The position numbers and the translations under genes are program-made. The notes under the pieces were generated by a model. That model did not search any database, was not told the DNA's origin, and was given only the letters and a program-made list of their open reading frames with translations. Positions 26,308-33,360 of a stretch of 62,876 nt of DNA are shown in pieces. Source of the DNA: CAG-791 sp963605745 (lineage in GTDB: Bacteria > Bacillota > Clostridia > Lachnospirales > Lachnospiraceae); NCBI GenBank assembly GCA_963605745.1, contig CAVCWT010000014.1, positions 1 to 62,876 on the forward strand, given 5' to 3'. Within the stretch, counting starts at the first letter, position 1. The number at the start of each line of letters is the position of its first letter.

Positions 26308-26718
26308 ATGAAGTTATCCGGCGCAGTGAAAGAGGCAACTGAATTTGTGGCAGTCGGGACAGCGGCAGCAACGGCTGTCATGGTGGTTTTGTTCGGCTTG
26401 CTGCACATTGTGGAGGCGTCTGTACCGTTTGGCACCGGTGTAATTCTGGGAGGCATTCTGGGGTGTCTGGTTTCTGTCGGCAATTTTTTTATTATGGCAC
26501 TGGTGGCAGAACAGGCATCATCTGAAGAAAATTATGATAATGCAAGACGCAAAATGACACTGTCCTATCGCTACCGCACGATGGGACAGATTCTGTTCAT
26601 CATTCTGGCCATTGTGCTCCCTGTCATCAACCCGGTGGCGGCGATTATACCGTTGTTGATTCCCAGCTTCCTCATCCGGGGAAAGGGAATTCTGGATTAC
26701 AAGAGAAAGCGAGATTGA
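26308..26718 (+). CDS. atpI: ATP synthase subunit I-like protein
   Basis: A 136-residue membrane protein with four hydrophobic segments in two pairs, separated by the polar stretch SSEENYDNARRKMTLSYRYR. This is the usual size and topology for AtpI, an assembly chaperone of the c-ring. The primary sequence of this family is poorly conserved, so identification depends on its place just before atpB. GAGGAG lies upstream of ATG 26308. Confidence 0.75.
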   Translation: MKLSGAVKEATEFVAVGTAAATAVMVVLFGLLHIVEASVPFGTGVILGGILGCLVSVGNFFIMALVAEQASSEENYDNARRKMTLSYRYRTMGQILFIILAIVLPVINPVAAIIPLLIPSFLIRGKGILDYKRKRD

Positions 26719-26721
26719 GTC

Positions 26722-27483
26722 ATGGAATTCTCAATTGAAGGAGCCAAAATACTCGCGAGAATACCAACTGGGATTCCGATCCTGGGGGACATTATCATCT
26801 CGGAAACATTGGTTGTTTCCTGGGTGATCATGGGGATCATTCTGGTGCTGTGCCTGTTCCTTACACATGACCTGAAGGTGGAGAACATTACCAAGCGGCA
26901 GGCTGTGGCGGAGTGGCTGGTGGAGCTGTGCACGAATTTTGTGAGGAACAATACCGGCGGAACGAAATTTGATGCTCTGATTCCCTTTATTGCAGCCCTG
27001 TTCTCTACGAGCATCCTGTCCAACCTGATCTGCCTTGTAGGCGTCTGGAGTCCCACAGCGGATTTGTCAACCGAGGCTGCCTGGGCGGTTGTTGTTTTTA
27101 TTATGATCACGGCAACCAAGATCAAGGCCAGCGGCCTGGGAGGATATCTGAAGGGGTATACACAGCCAATTGCTGTTATGACACCATTCAATGTGCTGTC
27201 TGAGCTGGCAACACCGGTGTCCATGGCCTGCCGTCATTTCGGCAACATTCTGTCAGGCGTTGTGATTGACGGGCTAATTTACTGGGCTCTTGCACTTGCC
27301 TCCTCAGCAATCCTCGGACTGATTCCCGGGGCAGTGGGAGAGGTTTTGTCACAGATTCCGATTCTGGATGTCGGAATCCCGGCGATTTCATCACTGTATT
27401 TTGACTGGTTTACCGGATTTATGCAGGCATTTATTTTCTGCATGCTGACGACAATGTATATTGCCAACGCAGCAGAGGGATAA
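26722..27483 (+). CDS. atpB: ATP synthase F0 subunit a
   Basis: A 253-residue stator membrane subunit forming the ion half-channels against the c-ring. The essential arginine is R171 in MACRHFGN, equivalent to the family LxLRLFGN motif. Five or six transmembrane helices are visible, and KASGLGGYLKGYTQP and the C-terminal MQAFIFCMLTTMYIANA are characteristic. It starts 3 bases after atpI, without room for an independent ribosome site outside the atpI coding end. Confidence 0.95.
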   Translation: MEFSIEGAKILARIPTGIPILGDIIISETLVVSWVIMGIILVLCLFLTHDLKVENITKRQAVAEWLVELCTNFVRNNTGGTKFDALIPFIAALFSTSILSNLICLVGVWSPTADLSTEAAWAVVVFIMITATKIKASGLGGYLKGYTQPIAVMTPFNVLSELATPVSMACRHFGNILSGVVIDGLIYWALALASSAILGLIPGAVGEVLSQIPILDVGIPAISSLYFDWFTGFMQAFIFCMLTTMYIANAAEG

Positions 27484-27517
27484 CATTCACACCCATAACA
27501 TACAACAGGAGGTTATC

Positions 27518-27799
27518 ATGGGAGATTTTCAGTTACTGGCAAGAGGAATTGCACTCGCTGGATGCGGGATTGGTGCAGGCTGTGCGTTGATTGCAGGTAT
27601 CGGACCTGGTATTGGTGAAGGCAATGCCGTGGCAAAGGCACTGGAGGCCATCGGCAGACAGCCGGAGTGCAAGAGTGACGTTACCAGTACGATGCTGCTG
27701 GGCTGCGCGATCGCAGAGACAACCGGTATTTATGGCTTTGTAACGGGCCTTCTCTTGATCTTTGTGGCACCTGGAATGTTCATGAATTATCTGCAGTAG
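27518..27799 (+). CDS. atpE: ATP synthase F0 subunit c, sodium-type signature
   Basis: A 93-residue hairpin of two helices that forms the rotor ring. The ion carboxylate is E67 in AIAETTGIY, and the first helix carries a second carboxylate, E34, in GPGIGEGNA. Numbered with a +2 offset, E34, E67, T68, T69 and Y72 fall on the known Na+ ligands Q32, E65, S66, T67 and Y70 of the Ilyobacter rotor, with Glu replacing Gln. That two-carboxylate pattern is known from Fusobacterium. Coupling to sodium is therefore likely. AGGAGG precedes ATG 27518; the longer ORF from 27461 is not used. Confidence 0.95.
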   Translation: MGDFQLLARGIALAGCGIGAGCALIAGIGPGIGEGNAVAKALEAIGRQPECKSDVTSTMLLGCAIAETTGIYGFVTGLLLIFVAPGMFMNYLQ

Positions 27800-27819
27800 A
27801 ATCCGCAGGAGGAGTAGGA

Positions 27820-28323
27820 ATGGAAACACAAAGTCTCGTTACCATAGTACCGTGGACCTTTGTCGCAACGATTCTGAACCTGTTTCTGACCATGCTGCTG
27901 GTAAAAAAATTCCTGTTCAAGCCGATCAATGAAATTCTGGAAAAGCGTCGGCAATTGTCGGAAAAGGAACTGACAGAGGCGCGGGCGGCCAAAGCGGAGG
28001 CTGAGGGGCTGCGGACAGAATATGAAACCAGTCTGTCTGATGCCAGGGCTGAGGCGGCAGCGATTATTCAGACAGCCCAGAAACAGGCACAGGCCAAGGC
28101 GGACAAGACCATTCAGGAGGCCGAGCAGCAGGCAGCAGGGATCCGTTCCCGTGCAGAGGCTGACATTGCCCAGGAAAAGAAAAAGGCAATCAATGAGGCT
28201 AAGGACGAGATCGGAAGCCTTGCCATGGATATTGCAGGAAAGGTTGTTGAAAAGGAAATTCATGAAGAGGATCACCGCAAGCTGATCGATGAATTTCTGG
28301 ATCATGTAGGAGAGGCATCATGA
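27820..28323 (+). CDS. atpF: ATP synthase F0 subunit b
   Basis: A 167-residue peripheral stalk subunit. One N-terminal membrane helix (about 8-28) is followed by KKFLFKPINEILEKRR and a long charged helix rich in Ala, Glu and Lys, which dimerises and holds the catalytic head. The length is usual. It overlaps atpH by four bases (ATGA), so the two are translationally coupled. Confidence 0.93.
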   Translation: METQSLVTIVPWTFVATILNLFLTMLLVKKFLFKPINEILEKRRQLSEKELTEARAAKAEAEGLRTEYETSLSDARAEAAAIIQTAQKQAQAKADKTIQEAEQQAAGIRSRAEADIAQEKKKAINEAKDEIGSLAMDIAGKVVEKEIHEEDHRKLIDEFLDHVGEAS

Positions 28324-28859
28324 CGAATGCAGGGAGCCTGTACGGAAAGAGTCTGTACGATCTTGCGGCGTCCGAAGAGTTGTCAGATGCGCTGATGGCA
28401 GAGTTGGATGTCGTGCAGGAGCTCCTTCGGGAGAATCCGGAGTATATTCGTCTGCTGCAGGAGCCTTCCGTGCCGAAAAAGGAACGCCTTGGCCTTTTGG
28501 ATCAGGCCTTTGGCGATGTGCTGCATCCATACATGCTGAATTTCCTGAAGCTGTTGACAGAGAAAGGTCTTCTTCGGGAATTTCGTGCCTGTGCTGCGGC
28601 TTATCGCAGTCGATACAACGAGGATCATGGCATTGCGGATGCCTATGTGACCAGTGCAGCAGAGCTGTCCAAAGAGCAGGAAGAGCGTCTGCAGAGCAAA
28701 CTGGAACAGATTAGCGGCAAAAAAGTCATCCTTCATTACAAAACGGACGCCACACTCATGGGCGGAATGCGCGTAGAACTGGAAGGACGCCTGTATGACG
28801 GAAGTGTCCGCGGAAGGATTGCGGATCTCAAAAAGAGACTGGATGAGACCGTACTGTAG
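28320..28859 (+). CDS. atpH: ATP synthase F1 subunit delta
   Basis: A 179-residue delta subunit linking the b stalk to the top of the alpha3beta3 head. It starts with the helical domain (YGKSLYDLAASEELSDALMAEL at about 8-29). The conserved C-terminal motif is MGGMRVELEGRLYDGSVRGRI (a region near residue 145-165). It overlaps atpF by four bases and is followed by a family A repeat rather than directly by atpA. Confidence 0.93.
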   Translation: MTNAGSLYGKSLYDLAASEELSDALMAELDVVQELLRENPEYIRLLQEPSVPKKERLGLLDQAFGDVLHPYMLNFLKLLTEKGLLREFRACAAAYRSRYNEDHGIADAYVTSAAELSKEQEERLQSKLEQISGKKVILHYKTDATLMGGMRVELEGRLYDGSVRGRIADLKKRLDETVL

Positions 28860-28916
28860 CAAGAGATCGTGCAGCAGGAGACAGAATAGATACCATTTGA
28901 GAAGAAAAGGTAACTA

Positions 28917-29058
28917 TTTAGCACCCGCATCTCGATTTTCCTATGGAAAACCTTGATGTGGCTGGCCATAGGCCCTTCGGGCCTTGGCCACCTGATGGTT
29001 TCAATCATGAATCCGTCCGCGAAGCGGCCGATTCATGTTGAAATCGTCAGGTGCTAAA
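28917..29058 (+). repeat. Family A modular repeat inside the atp operon (A2)
   Basis: A complete 142-bp copy between atpH and atpA. The ends are perfect 9-bp inverted repeats, TTTAGCACC and GGTGCTAAA. The middle hairpin is AGGCCC-TTC-GGGCCT where copy A1 has AGGAGC-TTC-GCTCCT, and GGCCA/TGGCC replaces GGGCA/TGCCC; both sides of each stem change together. Module 3 (TTTCAATCATGAATC ... GATTCATGTTGAAA) is nearly identical. It ends 27 bases before the atpA start. Confidence 0.9.
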
Positions 29059-29085
29059 CAGATGCAAGAAAAGGATGTGGTTCGA

Positions 29086-30606
29086 ATGGAATTAAAACCA
29101 GAGAAGATATCTGAGGTGATCCGCAGTCAGATTAAATACTATCAGAATGCGATCGTCCAGAATGAGACGGGTACGGTCCTGACCGTTGGAGATGGAATTT
29201 CCCGTGTCAGCGGATTGATGAACTGCGTGTCCGGAGAGCTGCTGGAGTTCGAAAACGGAACCTACGGAATGGCACAGAACCTGGAGGAAACAAGTGTTTC
29301 TGCGGTGCTGTTCGGTTCTGATGTCGGGATCCGTGAAGGACAGACAGTAAAAAGAACCGGCCGCGTGGTATCCGTTCCGGCAGGTGAGGCGCTGATTGGC
29401 AGAGTTGTCAATGCGATTGGTCAGCCGATTGACGGACAGGGACCGATTGAAGGCGAGGAATATCGCCCGGTAGAATCCCCGGCTCCCGGAATTCTGGACA
29501 GACAGCCGGTAAAGGAACCTCTGCAGACCGGGATCAAGGCCATCGATTCCATGATTCCGATTGGAAGAGGCCAGCGCGAGCTGATCATCGGAGACCGCCA
29601 GACCGGCAAAACAACGATTGCGATTGATACCATCCTGAACCAGAAGGGGAAGGATGTCATCTGCATTTATGTTGCCATCGGGCAGAAGCGTTCGACCGTA
29701 ACAAACCTGGTAGAGCAGCTGCGGCAAAACGGCGCAATGGAATACTCGATTGTTGTTGCGGCAACGGCATCCGAGCCGTCGCCTCTGCAGTACATTGCAC
29801 CCTATGCAGGCTGTGCAATGGGCGAGTATTTTATGAATCAGGGACGGCATGTATTGATCGTCTACGATGATCTTTCCAAACATGCCGTGGCTTATCGTGC
29901 ACTGTCCCTTCTGATTCGCCGCCCGCCGGGACGCGAGGCCTATCCGGGAGATGTATTCTATCTGCATTCAAGACTCCTGGAGCGCGCAGCCAAGCTGTCA
30001 GCAGAAAAGGGAGGCGGGTCGTTGACGGCGCTTCCGATTATCGAGACACAGGCAGGCGATGTATCGGCCTATATTCCGACCAATGTCATTTCCATTACGG
30101 ACGGCCAGATCTTCCTGGAGACAGAGCTGTTCCACTCCGGAATCATGCCGGCGGTTAACCCCGGCATTTCGGTTTCCCGAGTCGGAGGAAATGCACAGAT
30201 TAAGGCGATGAAGAAGGTTGCAGGAACGCTGAAGCTGGTTTATTCACAGTACCGCGAGCTGCAGAGCTTTGCGCAGTTCGGGTCAGATCTTGACAAAGAT
30301 ACGAAGGCGCGGCTGGAGCAGGGAGCCAGAATTGTTGAGGTTCTCAAGCAAAAGAACGCAAGCCCTGTGCCGGTGGAAAAACAGATCGCTATTTTGTATG
30401 CAGTCACCAAAAACATTCTGTCAGAGGTACCGGCAGATCAGGTTGCAGCGTACGAGAACGGCTTGTATACGGCACTGGATCAGGATTCGGATGGAATTGC
30501 TGCCATGAATGCGATCCGTGAGAGCGGCAAGCTCGAGGGCGAAGCTGAAGAGCATCTGAAGGTGGCCCTGGAGGCGTACACAAAGGATTTTCTGATGGAA
30601 AGGTGA
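29086..30606 (+). CDS. atpA: ATP synthase F1 subunit alpha
   Basis: A 506-residue non-catalytic nucleotide-binding subunit. Walker A is GDRQTGKT, followed by the IYVAIGQKRSTV and YDDLSKHAVAYR regions and the signature PAVNPGISVSRVGGNAQ. The start ATG 29086 fits the family N-terminus (MELKPEKISEVIRSQI) with AAGGAT about 11 bases upstream. The frame reads back into the family A repeat, but those residues are not part of the protein. It begins the alpha-gamma-beta-epsilon half of the operon. Confidence 0.97.
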   Translation: MELKPEKISEVIRSQIKYYQNAIVQNETGTVLTVGDGISRVSGLMNCVSGELLEFENGTYGMAQNLEETSVSAVLFGSDVGIREGQTVKRTGRVVSVPAGEALIGRVVNAIGQPIDGQGPIEGEEYRPVESPAPGILDRQPVKEPLQTGIKAIDSMIPIGRGQRELIIGDRQTGKTTIAIDTILNQKGKDVICIYVAIGQKRSTVTNLVEQLRQNGAMEYSIVVAATASEPSPLQYIAPYAGCAMGEYFMNQGRHVLIVYDDLSKHAVAYRALSLLIRRPPGREAYPGDVFYLHSRLLERAAKLSAEKGGGSLTALPIIETQAGDVSAYIPTNVISITDGQIFLETELFHSGIMPAVNPGISVSRVGGNAQIKAMKKVAGTLKLVYSQYRELQSFAQFGSDLDKDTKARLEQGARIVEVLKQKNASPVPVEKQIAILYAVTKNILSEVPADQVAAYENGLYTALDQDSDGIAAMNAIRESGKLEGEAEEHLKVALEAYTKDFLMER

Positions 30607-30612
30607 TAGAGC

Positions 30613-31494
30613 ATGGCTGCTGCAAATATGAAGGCCGTGAAGCTGCGGATTAAGAGTGTTCAGAACACCATGCAGATCACCAAAGCAATGCAGCTGGTGG
30701 CGGCATCCAAGCTTCGAAAAGCCAAAGAAAAAGCAGAACAGAGCAAGCCGTACTATGAAGCCCTGCATGAAACCCTGACGAGCATTGCCTGTGAGAATAC
30801 GGAATTTCAGTCGCCCTATGTCAAACCCGGTCCCGGCCAAAAGTGGCTGTATATTGTCATTGCCGGTGACAGAGGACTGGCAGGCGGATACAATGCCAAT
30901 CTGTTTAAGCTGGCAGAGGCTGAGATCGCAGGGAAGGATTATGCCGTTCTTCCGATCGGCAAAAAGGCATTGGAGTATTTTCAGAGAAAGGGAGCATCGC
31001 TGGTTTCCGACGCCTTTTCAGAGGTGGCAGAGATTGACCCTTCGGATTGCTTTGAAATTGCGAGGCTGATCTGTGAGGAGTTCCGAAAGGGGAATGCCGG
31101 TCATGTCAGCCTGTGCTTTACAGAATTCAAATCGATGATGACCCAGACCCCCACAGTGACGGCAATGTTGCCACTGTCGGATTTTAAGGAGCCTAAGAGG
31201 GCAGATGACGCACAGGAGAAAGCAGAGGGCAGGGTTCGGAATCTGATTCTGTATGAGCCGGATTCGGAGACCGTGTTTAATTCCATTGTGCCGGATTATC
31301 TGGCAGGAATTCTGTATACCAGCGTGAATGTTTCAGTGGCCAGCGAGCTGGCAGCAAGGCGAACGGCGATGGAAGCGGCAACAGACAATGCGGAAGAAAT
31401 GATTGACACGCTCAGCATGAACTACAACCGTGCGAGACAGGCCAGTATTACACAGGAAATCACAGAAATTGTGGCCGGCGCAGAGGAGGCCTAG
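30613..31494 (+). CDS. atpG: ATP synthase F1 subunit gamma
   Basis: A 293-residue central shaft subunit. The N-terminal helix KLRIKSVQNTMQITKAMQLVAASKLRKAK and the C-terminal helix with ARRTAMEAATDNAEEMIDTL and NRARQASITQEITEIVAGAEA form the rotating coiled coil (regions near residues 9-37 and 250-290). It starts 6 bases after atpA. Confidence 0.95.
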   Translation: MAAANMKAVKLRIKSVQNTMQITKAMQLVAASKLRKAKEKAEQSKPYYEALHETLTSIACENTEFQSPYVKPGPGQKWLYIVIAGDRGLAGGYNANLFKLAEAEIAGKDYAVLPIGKKALEYFQRKGASLVSDAFSEVAEIDPSDCFEIARLICEEFRKGNAGHVSLCFTEFKSMMTQTPTVTAMLPLSDFKEPKRADDAQEKAEGRVRNLILYEPDSETVFNSIVPDYLAGILYTSVNVSVASELAARRTAMEAATDNAEEMIDTLSMNYNRARQASITQEITEIVAGAEEA

Positions 31495-31526
31495 TGCTGT
31501 TTTCTGAACGGAAAGGATGACTGGAA

Positions 31527-32924
31527 ATGAGTGAACAACACAAGGGAAAGGTGATACAGGTTACAGGTCCTGTTCTGGATATTCGCTTTGCAGAAGGCGA
31601 GCTGCCGGACCTGAACAATGCAATCGAAATCCCGATTGGTGATCATACACTGATTGCTGAAGTGGCACAGCAGATTGGCGATGAAGTGGTGCGCTGCATT
31701 GCCATGAGCTCTACGGACGGCCTTGCCCGCGGCGTGGAGGCTGTGGATACCGGAGCACCGATTTCGGTGCCGGTCGGGGAGGAATGCCTTGGACGGGTAT
31801 TCAATCTGCTGGGACAGCCGGTAGACAACATGCCGGCACCTACAACACAGGAGCGATGGTCCATACATCGTCCTGCACCGTCTTTTGAAGAACAGGTCCC
31901 GGCACAGGAGATTTTCGAGACGGGCATTAAGGTCGTTGATTTGATCTGCCCCTACGCAAAGGGAGGAAAGATCGGTCTGTTCGGCGGTGCCGGTGTAGGC
32001 AAAACCGTGCTGATCATGGAGCTGATCCACAATGTGGCAACGGCACATGGCGGAATTTCGGTTTTTACCGGGGTTGGAGAGAGAACACGTGAAGGAAATG
32101 ACCTTTACGGGGAAATGAAGGAATCCGGCGTTCTGGATAAAACGGCACTGGTTTACGGACAGATGAACGAGCCGCCGGGAGCAAGAATGCGCGTTGGACT
32201 GTCGGGCCTTACCATGGCGGAATATTTCCGCGATGTCAAAAATCAGGACGTTCTGCTCTTTATTGACAATATTTTCCGCTTTACACAGGCAGGATCCGAG
32301 GTGTCTGCACTGTTGGGCCGCATGCCTTCTGCCGTAGGCTATCAGCCGACACTTGCAACGGAAATGGGAGCGCTGCAGGAGCGCATTACCTCCACAAAGA
32401 AAGGTTCCATTACCTCTGTTCAGGCGGTCTATGTACCTGCAGATGATCTGACCGACCCGGCTCCGGCAACGACCTTCACGCATCTGGATGCAACAACGGT
32501 TCTCTCCAGAGACATTGCCAGCCGGGGAATCTATCCTGCCGTTGATCCGTTGGATTCCACCAGCCGGATTCTGTCACCGGAAATCGTAGGGGAAGAGCAT
32601 TATCAGGTGGCTCGAGGCGTGCAGCAGGTACTGCAGCGCTATCGCGAGCTGCAGGATATCATTGCGATCATGGGAATGGATGAGCTTTCGGACGAGGACA
32701 AAAATGCTGTGTACCGCGCACGAAAGATTCAGAATTTCCTGTCACAGAGTTTCTCTGTAGCAGAACAGTTTACAGGAATCCCCGGTACATACGTCCCGCT
32801 GAAGGAAACGATTCGCGGCTTTAAGATGATTCTTGATGGCGAATGCGACGAGCTGCCGGAAAGTGCCTTCCTGATGGCCGGAACCATCGATGATGTGTTC
32901 CGCAAGGCAGAGCAACAGTCATAG
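31527..32924 (+). CDS. atpD: ATP synthase F1 subunit beta
   Basis: The 465-residue catalytic subunit. Walker A is GGAGVGKT, the catalytic glutamate is in GVGERTREGN, Walker B is DVLLFIDNIF, and VPADDLTDPAPATTFTHLD is highly conserved. The length is standard. GAAAGGATGA lies before ATG 31527. Confidence 0.98.
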   Translation: MSEQHKGKVIQVTGPVLDIRFAEGELPDLNNAIEIPIGDHTLIAEVAQQIGDEVVRCIAMSSTDGLARGVEAVDTGAPISVPVGEECLGRVFNLLGQPVDNMPAPTTQERWSIHRPAPSFEEQVPAQEIFETGIKVVDLICPYAKGGKIGLFGGAGVGKTVLIMELIHNVATAHGGISVFTGVGERTREGNDLYGEMKESGVLDKTALVYGQMNEPPGARMRVGLSGLTMAEYFRDVKNQDVLLFIDNIFRFTQAGSEVSALLGRMPSAVGYQPTLATEMGALQERITSTKKGSITSVQAVYVPADDLTDPAPATTFTHLDATTVLSRDIASRGIYPAVDPLDSTSRILSPEIVGEEHYQVARGVQQVLQRYRELQDIIAIMGMDELSDEDKNAVYRARKIQNFLSQSFSVAEQFTGIPGTYVPLKETIRGFKMILDGECDELPESAFLMAGTIDDVFRKAEQQS

Positions 32925-32936
32925 AAAGGACAGAAT

Positions 32937-33338
32937 ATGTCAACCTTTCCGATACAGGTTGTATCTTTGGATGGTCTGGAATATGATGGGAACGTTCAGA
33001 AAATTAAATTGCGTACCATCGATGGGGACGTAGCCATTCTGGCAGGACATACCAATTATTGCACAGCAATTGGCATGGGAACTGCGGAAATCACCATGGA
33101 GGATGACTCCGGGAGAAGGGCTGCGTGTATTGGCGGCATGATTTCTGTTATGAACGGAAGATGCCGTGTCCTTCCGACCACCTGGGAATGGGAGGATCAG
33201 ATTGATGTAGATCGTGCGCAGAGGGCCAGAGAACGCGCAGAGAAACGGCTGCAATTGTCGCTGTCTGCTCAGGAAAAGGCGCGTGCAGAGGCTAAATTGT
33301 ATCGAGCCCTGATCCGTCTGGAGACGGCTCGCAAGTAG
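32937..33338 (+). CDS. atpC: ATP synthase F1 subunit epsilon
   Basis: A 133-residue epsilon subunit. The N-terminal beta-sandwich has VQKIKLRTIDGDVAILAGHTNYCTAIGMG, and the C-terminal helical pair is rich in Arg and Ala. It couples rotation to the head and may inhibit ATP hydrolysis. It is 12 bases after atpD and ends the conventional operon. Confidence 0.93.
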   Translation: MSTFPIQVVSLDGLEYDGNVQKIKLRTIDGDVAILAGHTNYCTAIGMGTAEITMEDDSGRRAACIGGMISVMNGRCRVLPTTWEWEDQIDVDRAQRARERAEKRLQLSLSAQEKARAEAKLYRALIRLETARK

Positions 33339-33360
33339 TGTGAGATACGGCACGTAATCT

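Noticed and set aside
29035..29085. Upstream start for atpA inside the repeat
   Set aside because: The codons come from repeat A2, and the conserved alpha-subunit N-terminus begins at ATG 29086 with its own ribosome site.
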